Assembly (NCBI GenBank): GCA_905181585.1
Contig: CAJIYG010000002.1
Span: 186,001-250,000 of the forward strand
Origin: an uncultured Flavobacteriales bacterium
GTDB taxonomy: Bacteria; Bacteroidota; Bacteroidia; Flavobacteriales; BACL11
Reading direction: 5' to 3'
Length of the DNA stretch: 64,000 bases
Below, one piece after another: positions 16,789 to 26,772 of the stretch. The notes under the pieces are model-generated. The model was given only the letters and a program-made list of their open reading frames with translations, did not search any database and was not told the origin of the DNA. The position numbers and the translations under genes were made by a program. Position 1 is the stretch's first letter. The number at the start of each line of letters is the position of its first letter.

Positions 16789-17061
16789 ATGGGAGTAGAT
16801 AAAACTGAAGAAATTCTCTATAAAGCTCATGAAATAGGAATATATCATGAAGTTATAGATTTAGCAAATAAAATTGGAGAGCAATATCCTCTAATGGTCG
16901 TGTCAGATAAACTTGAACTAGCAATTAAAAATAAAAGAAGAAAAAGAGAGAGTATAATTTTAAATGTATTTAAAAAACTCTTAAAACCCACTCAATTGAG
17001 TGGGTTTCTTTTTGGTGGACCTGTTGGTCCCAGTTTCGAATTTTTTAATAATTTTACTTAA
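16789..17061 (+). CDS. Small hypothetical ORF, probably a truncated gene reading through a terminator
   Basis: The first 65 residues are charged and helical (DKTEEILYKAHEIG and later NKRRKRES), with no signal peptide or known motif. The last 25 residues are encoded by repeat unit B, because the frame passes through the perfect terminator palindrome at 16984-17007. A natural gene would normally stop before its terminator, so the original stop has probably been lost or the gene has been cut. It could encode a small cytoplasmic protein, or nothing. Confidence 0.35.
   Translation: MGVDKTEEILYKAHEIGIYHEVIDLANKIGEQYPLMVVSDKLELAIKNKRRKRESIILNVFKKLLKPTQLSGFLFGGPVGPSFEFFNNFT
16984..17043 (+). repeat. 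Terminator/tRNA-end-like repeat unit, copy B
   Basis: A perfect 24-base palindrome (AAACCCACTCAA and its complement, 16984-17007) is followed by CTTTTT, then GGTGGACC-TGTT-GGTCC and TTTCGAA. The palindrome with its T run is a good intrinsic terminator. The GGACC/GGTCC pairing makes a second small hairpin. The unit is shared with 16533-16596 and 19824-19880. Confidence 0.7.
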
Positions 17062-17142
17062 GTAAAAATACTGATTGTGACATCTCTCATAACATATATA
17101 TTATTGCATTACTTTTAAATTAAATAAACTAAAACTACAATT

Positions 17143-17970
17143 ATGATTAAAAAAATTACTATAATTATTTTAACCTTTATGACTATTCAGGTGAATGGAC
17201 AAAATATTTTGTTGTCTGAAGATTTTAATTCTGGATCCATTCCATCAAATTTTACAACTTATGATTTAGATGGTCAAACATTAGATCCTTTTCTTTATAC
17301 ATGGATGACTCCGCAAGCATCATTTGTTAATGTCAATTATATGGGTGCAATTTTTGCGGGCAGCGCTTCACTTTTTACTTCTCCTGGTACTGCAGATAAA
17401 TGGATGGTTACTCCAGCTATATCATTATCAAATAATTCTGATATTAAAACTTTACAATTTGATGCAGCAAGAGGTGATTTAGGTACCACAGATGGAATAG
17501 AAATATATGTTTCTACTGGAAGTAGCCCTGCAGATTTTTTATCCACTGCAGCATTATATAATTCAACAGGAATTGGACATTCATTTTTAGGTGAAGGCTG
17601 GGATGGAATAGATGTTGACATAACACCTTATTCGGGTCAGACTATATATATTGCATTCAGAAATAATAATACTAATCAGACGGTAATAGGTATAGATAAT
17701 ATTGAGGTAATAGAACAATCAGTCGCAAATAATATAAATGAAGAGATTTCAGAAAATTTATTTAATATTTATCCAAACCCAACTAAAGATGCGTTTAGTA
17801 TCCAAGGAGAATACCTTTCATTTAAACTATATGATAGTCTAGGAAAACTTACATTAAGTTCTACAAAAAAAGAAAAAATTAATATTTCTTTTTTAAATAA
17901 TGGAATCTACTCATTGAAAATCCAAACTAAAGATTTTGTTATTACTAAAAAACTTATTATAGCTGAATAA
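17143..17970 (+). CDS. T9SS type A sorting-domain protein with adhesin-like (choice-of-anchor J) domain
   Basis: The 275-residue protein starts with a signal peptide (to VNGQ). A beta-sandwich of the cleaved-adhesin/choice-of-anchor J type follows: LLSEDFNSGSIPSNF at the start, DKWMVTPAISL, then IYIAFRNNN and GIDNIEV at the end. The C-terminus is a type A sorting domain (FNIYPNPTKDAFSI ... KKLIIAE) that directs secretion by T9SS and often attachment to surface lipopolysaccharide. It probably binds carbohydrate or protein outside the cell. The tail differs from the DGTVEKK type of its neighbours. Confidence 0.85.
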   Translation: MIKKITIIILTFMTIQVNGQNILLSEDFNSGSIPSNFTTYDLDGQTLDPFLYTWMTPQASFVNVNYMGAIFAGSASLFTSPGTADKWMVTPAISLSNNSDIKTLQFDAARGDLGTTDGIEIYVSTGSSPADFLSTAALYNSTGIGHSFLGEGWDGIDVDITPYSGQTIYIAFRNNNTNQTVIGIDNIEVIEQSVANNINEEISENLFNIYPNPTKDAFSIQGEYLSFKLYDSLGKLTLSSTKKEKINISFLNNGIYSLKIQTKDFVITKKLIIAE

Positions 17971-18052
17971 AACATCTAAAGCTGAACTGTATTAAATTTT
18001 AAAAACACCCTCTATAACATAGATGTAATTAAATATTTTTAAATGAATTATT

Positions 18053-19819
18053 ATGAGTAAAATTTCTTATTTTTTTTATTATCGGATTAAATATATTTTA
18101 TTATTTTTTCTTTTCTTACCATTAATTTCTGTAACACAAAACTGGAGTAATTCATCAAATTTTATTGGTGATGGAAGACATCATCCCATTACTTTTTCTA
18201 ACGATAATTATGGGTTTGTAGTTTCTGGAAGTTATTTAACTGACATGTTTAAGTATGATAAGTTTAATGATAGCTGGACTCAGCTGCAAGACTTCCCAAG
18301 CTCAGGAAGGGGATATGGCTATGCTGTTTCAAGTGGAGATAAGGCTTATGTAGGTTTTGGTTCTACTAATAATGGTTCTTTTCCTACTGATTGGTGGGAG
18401 TATGATATGTCAAATGATATATGGACACAAAAATCAAGTTTCATTGGAGATGGAAGAAATCATCCTGCAATGGTTTTAGTAAATAATAAGATTTATGTTG
18501 GTTGTGGAAGTAATAATAATGGGGATTTGTCTGATTGGTGGGAGTATGATATTAATCTAGATATTTGGACTTCAAAAAATAATTTTATTGGAAACGATAG
18601 ACACCATCCTTATTATTTTAGTTTAGGTGATTATGCTTATGTTGGTTTTGGTCATGGCAGTATGGTTGGTCCTGGCAGTAACCCATCTTCAAATGCCTAT
18701 ATTTATAATGATTTTTACAGATATGATCCTATAAATGATAGTTGGTTGCAATTGACAGATTTTCCATCTGAAGCAAGAGTAGCTGGTACTCAATTTTCAT
18801 ACAATGGTAAAGGCTATATATTAAGTGGTGATGGCGATGATCACGAACCATTAGATTTTGGTGAATTTTGGGAATATACGCCTGCAAATGATTCATGGAT
18901 TCAATTACCTTCTCATCCTGGAGGTGCTATTTGGGCTCCAGGAAGTTTTATAATTGGCTGTGATGCATATTTTCTTTTAGGTCAGGATAATAATTATAAT
19001 TTTCCATCACTTCCAGTATCCTTATTTAAATATAAGTTAGATCAATCATGTGGGTGTATGGATTCTTTAGCATATAATTTTTCCAATATTTCAGTCACTG
19101 ACGATGGGAGTTGTTGTTATATTAGTGGATGTACAGACCCCTTATCTTATAATTTTGATCCAACTGCTTGCTTTGATGATGGAAATTGTGTTTCAGCAGT
19201 CTTAGGATGTATGAATCCTATAGCATCTAATTATAATTCTAATGCAAATGTTACTTCATTTAATGGTGGTGCTTTAGATAATAACATTGGAAGTGGTGCT
19301 TATTTTTATAATGACCAACATTTAATATTTGATAGCTATGATAATTGTTTAATAAAATCTTGTGATGTTTATTTAGAGAATTCAACTTCGTTAACATTTG
19401 AACTGCGAAATAATAATGGTATTGTTATAGATGATACAACAATTTTTGTTTTTTCAGGAAAACAAAATATTATTCTAAATTTTGATGTTCCAATATCTAC
19501 AAACCTACAACTTGGAGTTTCTAATAATTCAGGTCTATATAGAAATGCAACAGGTGCTGACTTTCCTTATAATATTGCTGGCATGATAAATATCACCGGA
19601 TCAAGTGCTTCTAATCCTTTATACTACTATTTTTTTTACAACATTCAAGTTGAATCAATATGTTTAAATACAACAAATATCAATAACATCATAAATCCAG
19701 AAAAATCTGTTCTTCGAACTACAAATGTATTAGGCTCTGTAATAAAGAAACAATATAACTCTTTATTCTTTGATTTTTATAATGATGGAACAGTAGAGAA
19801 GAAAATAATCCTTGAATAA
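18053..19819 (+). CDS. Kelch-repeat T9SS-secreted protein with cysteine-rich repeats
   Basis: The 588 residues begin with an N-terminal hydrophobic signal segment. About five or six Kelch-type blades follow, with repeated WWEYD, FIGDGR and NDSW elements, likely forming a beta-propeller. Near residues 335-400 there are three units of the flavobacterial pattern GCMDPLAYNFDPTAxxDDGNC. The end carries NVLGS and DGTVEKKIILE, the T9SS tail variant seen elsewhere here. It is likely a surface or secreted adhesin. A perfect terminator (repeat unit C) begins 4 bases after the stop codon. Confidence 0.85.
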   Translation: MSKISYFFYYRIKYILLFFLFLPLISVTQNWSNSSNFIGDGRHHPITFSNDNYGFVVSGSYLTDMFKYDKFNDSWTQLQDFPSSGRGYGYAVSSGDKAYVGFGSTNNGSFPTDWWEYDMSNDIWTQKSSFIGDGRNHPAMVLVNNKIYVGCGSNNNGDLSDWWEYDINLDIWTSKNNFIGNDRHHPYYFSLGDYAYVGFGHGSMVGPGSNPSSNAYIYNDFYRYDPINDSWLQLTDFPSEARVAGTQFSYNGKGYILSGDGDDHEPLDFGEFWEYTPANDSWIQLPSHPGGAIWAPGSFIIGCDAYFLLGQDNNYNFPSLPVSLFKYKLDQSCGCMDSLAYNFSNISVTDDGSCCYISGCTDPLSYNFDPTACFDDGNCVSAVLGCMNPIASNYNSNANVTSFNGGALDNNIGSGAYFYNDQHLIFDSYDNCLIKSCDVYLENSTSLTFELRNNNGIVIDDTTIFVFSGKQNIILNFDVPISTNLQLGVSNNSGLYRNATGADFPYNIAGMINITGSSASNPLYYYFFYNIQVESICLNTTNINNIINPEKSVLRTTNVLGSVIKKQYNSLFFDFYNDGTVEKKIILE

Positions 19820-19823
19820 ATAA

Positions 19824-19880
19824 AAACCCACTCATTTGAGTGGGTTTCTTTTTGGTGGGCCTTACGGACATCGAACTTAG
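19824..19880 (+). repeat. Terminator/tRNA-end-like repeat unit, copy C
   Basis: The hairpin AAACCCACTCA-TT-TGAGTGGGTTT (19824-19847) with its following T run is the terminator of the Kelch-repeat gene. It continues as GGTGGGCC, TTAC, GGACATCGAAC. On the minus strand this is GTTCGATG-TCCGT-AAGGCCC-A-CCA, which has the exact spacing of a tRNA 3' end (T loop, T-stem strand, 7-base acceptor strand, discriminator, CCA). The 5' half of a tRNA is not present. Confidence 0.65.
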
Positions 19881-19959
19881 ATTTATTATTTTAAAAAATA
19901 ACTTATTACTCAGAAAATCAAATAATTTTCTTAAGTTTGATTTACTAGATTGATTGCCA

Positions 19960-20100
19960 GTACAAAGAGTGGTGCAATTTTTAGTTTTAAAGCTTGTTTA
20001 TATCATGTAAAAGTTAGAAGGTGCGCAATCCTGCTACAATTTCTTTTAATAGTTTTATTTATTAGATTTTTAAACGGTACAAAAAGTGGTTCAATTTTAA
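19960..20100 (+). repeat. Pair of 24-base direct repeats
   Basis: GTACAAA-AGTGGT-CAATTTT occurs at 19960-19983 and again at 20077-20100, with 21 of 24 bases alike. Between them, at 20021-20034, is GTGCGCAATCCTGCTAC, which shares AATCCTGCTAC with the 3' end of tRNA-Pro at 13.8 kb. No gene is visible in 19881-20117. Confidence 0.5.
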
Positions 20101-20117
20101 TTCACACTAACTAAACT

Positions 20118-20154
20118 AATCTAGATAAAAGGGTAGGGGTTCTAATCCTCTAAG
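20118..20154 (+). repeat. T-arm-like repeat, copy 2
   Basis: This is the second copy of the sequence at 16684-16720, here with GGGGTTCTAATCCTCT, which resembles a tRNA T arm with one changed loop base. It lies between repeat unit C and the PLP-enzyme stop codon. Confidence 0.55.
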
Positions 20155-20167
20155 AATGATTATAATT

Positions 20168-22003
20168 TTAAAGTTGACTAACAAAATCCATAAATAACTC
20201 TTTAATCTTAATAATATTTAGATTTGGAGATATTGAAACTCTTGCTATATAATCTTTATCAGTTTCTTTTGTGGTTCCTTGAGTAGAAGTTGCTGGAATT
20301 GTCCAATAACAACCATTCAGTTGTCCATAACTAACACAGTATTTATTTTCTTCTGGCATTTCATCTATCATTAAATTAATTAATTTTAGATTTAATTTTC
20401 TTTTGTACTCTTCTTTTTCTTTATGATTATTTCCTTTTGATGGTAAATCAAGTGAAAATACAGAAGGAGTAAACCCTTTTAAAGCTAATTCTTTAGAAAC
20501 AAAATTAATTTTAGCCTCAGGAAGATTCTTTTTTATATAATTAACAAACTCAAGAGTATTTACATATGCAGAATGTATTCTTTTATTCATTGAAGGCATT
20601 TGCTTTGATAGAATTTCATATTGTAGATTAGTAGCTTCGTTATCACACACATTTAAATGCAATTCAATTTTATCCATTATTTGAATTGTATGTTCATTAC
20701 CAATACAATAACCTGCTGTACATTTTCCTCCACTTGGAAACTTAGATCCACTTACGTAAGAAATAGTTCTAATTTTAGAAAGTATTGCATTATTTCCTAA
20801 AAAGTTGAAATTTGGGCAAAATGTTTGATCTAAAATAAATATTGGACTTATTGCTATATCGCCTCTTTTTGATAACCTTTTTTTACTTAATACATTTTTT
20901 AAATTATTTAAATCTGGAACCTCTACTCTTGGGTTTGTTGGTATTTCTGCTATAATAAGAGGGACTGAATTTTCTTGTGAAATCTCTTCTAAAATTGTAT
21001 CTAAACTATTGACCATATTATTTTTTCCATCAACAAGTAAATCTATAATATCAACATTTGGAATGCAATCAGCTACTCTTCTAGCTTGATCATTTGTACC
21101 CCCATAACAATTTGGAGGAACAATAAATTTTATTTTTTTATTTGGATAAGTTGTTTGAGCAAAATCTACTAAACCCATCATTATTGCATACTGCATTGAC
21201 AAACCACTTGATGCTACAGCTGATTTTGAGTCTGATTTAGTTATTTCGTTAATTAAATTCTTAACAATATTTTTGCATATTCTGAATTATTATTATCACA
21301 AAATTTATTGATGATTTACATATAATTGAATTAATTAAATTGAAACTATTTTGTGGAGTCATTGCAATAGTTTCTCTTCTTCGCATGTGTTGAATGTCAG
21401 CAATATAATTATCATTACCGTTTGCTATTACAACACTTCCTAATTAGATTGAATACTTATGTGGAAATCTATATTACTATATAATTTAATATTACTTAAT
21501 TCATTGTCTTTAGAAATTAAAATTGTACTTCCATCAAATTTTGAAATTTTATCATTTTTATTTATTTTATGATTACTAAAGCTATAATTATAAACAGTTT
21601 TAAGTATCTCAAAATTTAAGTCATCAATATCTTCAAAGTAAACGATTCTAGTGTTTTTTTTATCTAATAAGTTTTTTCTTAGAACTGACATAATAGGAAT
21701 CATTCTTGATGAGAAACTTATTACGTTTTCAACATTTACATTTAATAGTTTTGAAATAAGCCATTCAAGAATGCATGAAAGAGGATGTCCGAGTCTTATA
21801 TAATCATATGCAGTTGGAAGATCTTCTAACTTAGAAAAATCAGACTTTTTTTTATTAAATAGTTTTTCGAATTCTTCTAAAAATTGAATTTTTGCTAATT
21901 TTTCATCATAAATATCAAGACGATGTGTAGTAAGATTTAACCAATCTGTTGGTATATTTTCTAAGATTTTTTTTGTGAAATCAATTACATTTTTATCATC
22001 CAT
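20168..22003 (-). CDS. Large PLP-dependent Cys/Met-metabolism-type enzyme, three frameshifts
   Basis: The locus encodes a protein of about 612 residues in the flavobacterial family of long cystathionine gamma-synthase-like enzymes. The N-terminal part (22003-21440) has LPTAYDYIRLGHPLSC. The C-terminal part has SSGLSMQYAIMMGL, PPNCYGGTNDQARR, AEIPTNPRVE and SGSKFPSGGK, where the Lys probably binds pyridoxal phosphate. Between them the reading frame changes three times. Adding one T (gene strand) near 21442, 21302 and 21274 restores SNLGSVVIANG, INFCDNNNSEYAK and KIFVKNLINEI. It probably acts on sulfur amino acids; the exact reaction is not resolved. Confidence 0.82.
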
Positions 22004-22080
22004 AATTATTATATTAAATGAGTTTGCAAATTACATTAATTGAAATTTTTAATGAATGATAAATTTCAGTTTTTTAAAAA

Positions 22081-22455
22081 TTAAAAATTAAATGTTATAT
22101 GTAAGTGTGCATAAAAGTTTAAAAATGTAATTATGACTATTCCTATCATTTTTGCTAAATAAAAGTTTAGCTTTAATTTGTTAATTCCAACCCAAACAGT
22201 TGCATTTAACACAAATAAAGAAACTAAAACTATTGAAATGAAAATAGGAAATTGAATAAGTATATCACCATTTGAACCATCGTAAGTCCATTGCCTGTTA
22301 AGAATGAAATTATTTATACCTGCTGCTAAGAATCCAATAGAATTTGACAAATATTTATTTAATTTAATTTTCTCTTTAAACAAATAAGTTAGCCCAAAGT
22401 CAATAATTAGACCAGAAATTCCAACAATTAAAAATTTTATAAATTGAATAAGCAT
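22081..22455 (-). CDS. GtrA-family membrane protein
   Basis: This 124-residue protein has four membrane segments and the GtrA pattern: FLIVGISGLIIDFGLTYLF at the start, NNFILNRQWTY in the middle and a final helix ending in HLHITFNF. GtrA-like proteins are thought to flip polyprenyl-linked sugars for surface polysaccharide modification. No glycosyltransferase lies beside it, so the substrate is open. The 77-base gap to the PLP gene upstream shows no clear promoter. Confidence 0.88.
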   Translation of the reverse strand: MLIQFIKFLIVGISGLIIDFGLTYLFKEKIKLNKYLSNSIGFLAAGINNFILNRQWTYDGSNGDILIQFPIFISIVLVSLFVLNATVWVGINKLKLNFYLAKMIGIVIITFLNFYAHLHITFNF

Positions 22456-22552
22456 TTAACAAAAGTATTATTTAATAATAAATAAATAATGCAATGCATT
22501 GTAATTAATATTAATAAGAATATTATATGTTAATGAATATTTATATAATCAC

Positions 22553-22560
22553 TAAATTTG
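22553..22560 (+). promoter_or_regulatory. -7 box for the T9SS type B gene
   Basis: TAAATTTG matches the Bacteroidota TAnnTTTG element exactly and ends 10 bases before the ATG at 22571. No clear -33 element is seen at 19-20 bases upstream. Confidence 0.5.
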
Positions 22561-22570
22561 CATAAATTAT

Positions 22571-25500
22571 ATGAAATTTTTTTATAAATATATTTGTTTC
22601 TCTATATTATTATTTTACACAAATAATTTAGTTGCTTCTCATGCCGGTGGTATGGATATTTCTTATGAATGTGTTTCCCAGCAGTCTACTTTTGATTTAT
22701 ATAAGATTAAAATAAAGTTTTACAGAGATTGTAGTGGTTCTCCAGCCCCTGGGGACATTGATTTAATTTATACTTCCTCTTGTAATTCTGATATGGTTGT
22801 TGTCTCTCAAACTGCCGGTCCAGTATATATCACGCCTACATGTACTCAAAGTGGTACTCCTTGCTCTGGTGGTTCTCTTGTAGAATTAGAAGAGTATGAG
22901 TATGAAAAAATTATTTCTTTAGATAAATGTAGTGATTGGGTCTTAACAGCTTGTGTTAATAATAGAAATATTGCAATTACAACGATAGTAAATCCTAGTA
23001 ATCAACCTCTTTGCGTACAAGCTGAAATAAATAATTTAACTTTTTGTAATAATTCACCTGATTTTACTGAATACCCAACACCTTACATTTGTGCTAATCA
23101 GTCTTTTTGTTTTAATAACGGTGCTGTAGACATTGAAGGAGATTCTTTAGTCTATTCTTTAGAGATTCCACTCAATTCAGCTAATTCTTCAATAACTTAC
23201 AATCCAGGATTATCATATTTAAATCCAATTTCTGGAACTACTAATTTTGACCCCTCAAGCGGTAATTTATGTATGAACGCTGGTAATTTACAGGTTTCTG
23301 TTATTGCAATGAAGATATCTGAATATAGAAATGGTGTTTTTATAGGTAGTATTATTAGAGATATTCAAATAATTGTTTTGTCTTGTACAACACTTCCACC
23401 AGTTTTAAGTGGTTTTAACGGCTTTCCAGTTGATGTAACTAATTCTGGTCCATTGGAAGATTCATTAAACTTTTGTGTAAACGAATTTGATTCAATTAGT
23501 TTTACAATAGGGGCTTCAATTGGGTCCTCATCAAACAAAATTATTTCATGGTCTGGATTATCTAATGCTATTTCTACTCCTTCATTTATTGTTTCTAATA
23601 ACAACACTAGTAACCCTACGGCAACATTTAATTGGTTACCGACTAATGCAGATGCATCTTTTAGCCCATATACTTTTAACGTTACTGTCGAAGATGATGC
23701 ATGTCCAATTAATAATGTTTTTTCTTATACCTATACAATTACCTTAAATTCAAGTACTCTTTTTGATTTAAACTATGTTATTACAGACCAAACATGTGCC
23801 GGACAAGCAAATGGATCAATCGATTTAAATATAAGTGGAAATAATCCAGGACCAATTGTAAATTGGAATGGACCAAATAATTTTAATTCTAATTTAATTG
23901 ATTTAGATAGTATTTTTTCAGGAGATTATGTTGTTACAGTAACTGACATAAGTGGGTGTCAAGTATCGGATACTGTAACAGTGGTTAGTGCAAGTCCATT
24001 TTTTGTTTCTTCAGTTTTAGATAGTGTTTCATGTACTGGTTTAAATGATGGGTCTATAGATATTATTATTTCTAATAATGATTCTCTTTCTTTTATTTGG
24101 TATGGTTTTTCTACTTATTTTCAAACCCCTGGTCAAATATATTTGTCATCTCAAGAAGATCTTGATAGTTTATTTCCAGGTACTTATTTTCTTACAGCTA
24201 TGGATACTACAGGGTGTATTTATAGAGATACTTTTTCCTTACTTGGAGCCAAATCCATTTAATGCAACTTATAATATAATTCAGCCATCGTGTAATGGAT
24301 ATTCTGATGGATACATAGATTTAAATATTTCAGCTAATTCAAGTCTTTTAAGTTTTAATTGGCAAGGACCTAATAATTTCCTAGATTTTAATGAAGATAT
24401 TTCTTCATTAGCTCCTGGACAGTATTTTCTTCAGGTTTCAGACCCTAATAGCTGTATATTTTTTGATACTATAATCATTTTTAACCCACCTGTTCTTATT
24501 TCAAATGACTCTATTATTTCATGTGATTCATACATTTGGAATAATATTACATATTTAAACTCAGGAGATTATAGTTGGAATAGCATTAATTCAATAGGAT
24601 GTGATACAACTGCACTATTAAATCTTCAAATTGTCAATTCTAGTAATTCTGTTAATTCAGTTGTGACTTGTAATAGTTTTTCTTGGAATGGTATTTTATA
24701 TGATTCTTCTGGAACATATTTATGGGACGGTTTAAATTCTCTAGGATGCGATTCATCTGCAACATTATTTTTAACTATTAATTCATTTTCTTCTTCTTAC
24801 ATTGATACAACAGTTTGTGATTATTTATTATCTAATGGAAATTTATATACAGAGTCTGGATTATATAATGATACTATGTTAAATTCACAAGGATGCGATA
24901 GTATCATTACATTTGATCTTAAAATAACAAAATTTAAAATTAATGCAACATCTCCTATTTGTAGTGGAGATAGCTCTTTGTTGACAATTTTTATCGATTA
25001 CCCAATTGAAAATAACTACAATTTATTTTTTGTTAATAATCAAGCTGTTTTTTCTTTAAATATTGATTCATTAGCAAATGTCATAACATCAAATGAGTCT
25101 CTATCATTAAGTCTTAATCAAGATGCTGAAATAATTTTGGAATACGCAGTAGATATTAACGGATGTAAAACAAATATTAATGATACTGTCAATGTATCTG
25201 TTTTATCATTGCCAAGTGTTGACTTATTAATTAACGATGTTTGTATAAATACAAATACTTTTTTATTATCAGAGGGTATTCCAAATGGTGGAAATTATTT
25301 CATTAATAATACAGAGAGTAGTACCTTTAATGCTGAATTACTCGGAATTGGAAATCAAAATATTTTATATGTTTTTCAAGATTCACTTACAGGCTGTTAT
25401 AATTCTATAGAAAAAAATATAGAGATACTACCATCTCCTGAATCAAACTTTTATTTTACTCCAATAACTGCAAAAATTGATAGTTTGATTAACTTTACTA

Positions 25501-25934
25501 ATACATCTATTGATTATTCATCTTGTTTGTGGTTAATGGGGGATGGTAATTTTATAAATGATTCCACTAGTTTTACATATTCATATGAAAATTTAGGCCA
25601 ATATGATGTAACTCTAATTACTGAAAATGAGTTTAACTGTATCGATTCAACAAAATCTTATATAACTATTTATCCATCTTTTTTAGTTTATATTCCAAAC
25701 TCATTTAGTCCTGATTTTGATTTAATCAACGACAGCTTTTATCCAAAAGGAAATGGGATTAATTCATATAAAATAATCATCTACTCAAGATGGGGAGAGA
25801 AAGTAAATCAGACTATTGATAAACCTTGGGATGGCTCAAATTTTCCTGCTGGAGTTTACACATATAAAATTGAGATCATTGATTTTAAAAATGATCTTTT
25901 TAAATACACTGGATTAGTAAGATTAATAAGGTAA
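22571..25934 (+). CDS. T9SS type B (gliding-motility C-terminal domain) multi-repeat surface protein, one frameshift
   Basis: The product of about 1,120 residues has a signal peptide (to LVAS) and a large N-terminal beta domain. At least three SprB-type repeats follow (QTCAGQANGSIDLNISG, SVSCTGLNDGSIDI, QPSCNGYSDGYIDLNI), then three Cys/Gly-Cys-Asp repeats (SLGCDS type), and a PKD-like segment (LWLMGDGNF). The C-terminal CHU_C/type B sorting domain runs from YIPNSFSPDFD to YTGLVRLIR. The frame breaks near 24240: removing one T from ACTTTTTCC joins RDTFPYLEPNPF. Such proteins are surface adhesins linked to gliding or attachment. The following GNAT gene starts on the next base. Confidence 0.87.
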
Positions 25935-26415
25935 ATGAATATTAAAATTAGAAAAGGAATTAAAGAAGATTTACCTGATATTCTTCAGTTAATAAAAGAC
26001 TTAGCAGAATATGAGAATTCTTTAGAAGAAGTTACTATTAATCTTCAGCAGTTAGAGGAAGATGGATTTGGAGATAATCCAAATTTTTATTTTATTGTTG
26101 CAACTAAGTAATAATGTAATTATTGGAATGTCTTTTTATTGGATTAGATATTCTACCTGGAAAGGTAAATTCTTATTTTTAGAAGACTTTGTTGTAAAAG
26201 AATCTTTTAGAAGAAAAGGAGTAGGAGCATTGCTTTTTGAAGAAACTATAAATATTGCCTTAAATGCAAATATGAATGGAATGTGTTGGCAAGTATTAGA
26301 TTGGAATACACCAGCAATTAATTTCTACAAAAAATATAATTCTAATATTTCTTCAGCTTGGTTAAATGGAAAATTAGATAAAAATCAATTACAATCTTTC
26401 AAACTAAATAAATAA
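25935..26415 (+). CDS. GNAT-family N-acetyltransferase, frameshifted
   Basis: The ATG directly follows the stop of the adhesin gene. The first frame gives IRKGIKEDLPDILQLIKDLAEYE, typical of the GNAT N-terminus. A stop then appears near 26108, and the second frame carries GMSFYWIRYSTWKGK, LEDFVVKESFRRKGVGALLF (acetyl-CoA loop) and LDWNTPAINFYKKY. One extra base near 26102 (GCAACTA to GCACTA) rejoins them as IVALSNNVIIG. The full protein has about 159 residues and resembles diamine/spermidine-type acetyltransferases of Flavobacteriia. The acceptor is unknown. Confidence 0.85.
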
Positions 26416-26419
26416 TTAT

Positions 26420-26758
26420 ATGATTAATTCTTTAATAATTTTTTCAAGTATATCATTTATGATTTATGGTTTGCTTAGTTTTATTTCTAAAGAAATGCAG
26501 GATGAAATAGACAGATGGGGTTTTTCTAATTTTAAATACTTTTTAGGTCTTTGTCAACTCTTTGGTGGCTTTGGCCTTTTAATAGGCTTAAAATGGCCTT
26601 ATTTAGCTTTAATAATGTCTTTTCTGCTATCTTTAATGATGTTATCTGCGCTTATTGTTCGTTTTAAAATTAAAGACTCTATTATAAGATACTTGCCTGC
26701 AGCTTTCTTTTTTGTAATTAATGTGTATATATTTATTAATATTTTAAATAATCTATAA
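26420..26758 (+). CDS. Small DoxX-like integral membrane protein
   Basis: The 112 residues form four hydrophobic helices with short loops, and FGGFGLLIGLKWPYLAL lies in the middle, as in DoxX-like proteins of the Bacteroidota. The gene begins 4 bases after the GNAT stop and is probably co-transcribed with it. The family is poorly understood, and a link to redox or metabolite handling is only a guess. Confidence 0.65.
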   Translation: MINSLIIFSSISFMIYGLLSFISKEMQDEIDRWGFSNFKYFLGLCQLFGGFGLLIGLKWPYLALIMSFLLSLMMLSALIVRFKIKDSIIRYLPAAFFFVINVYIFINILNNL

Positions 26759-26772
26759 TTATTTAAAGATTT

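Noticed and set aside
16540-19880. Complete tRNA genes within the terminator units
   Set aside because: Only a 3'-end-like part is present; no D arm, anticodon stem or 5' acceptor strand can be found.
13500-20200. Prophage or insertion sequence in the patchwork region
   Set aside because: No integrase, transposase, phage structural gene or paired terminal inverted repeats is recognisable.
23365-23747. Antisense and alternate-frame ORFs inside the type B surface gene
   Set aside because: Shadows of a gene whose repeats are clear in the main frame.
24078-24240. A separate gene starting at 24078
   Set aside because: The first 55 codons are an out-of-frame reading of the upstream protein; real coding in this frame starts at the frameshift near 24240.
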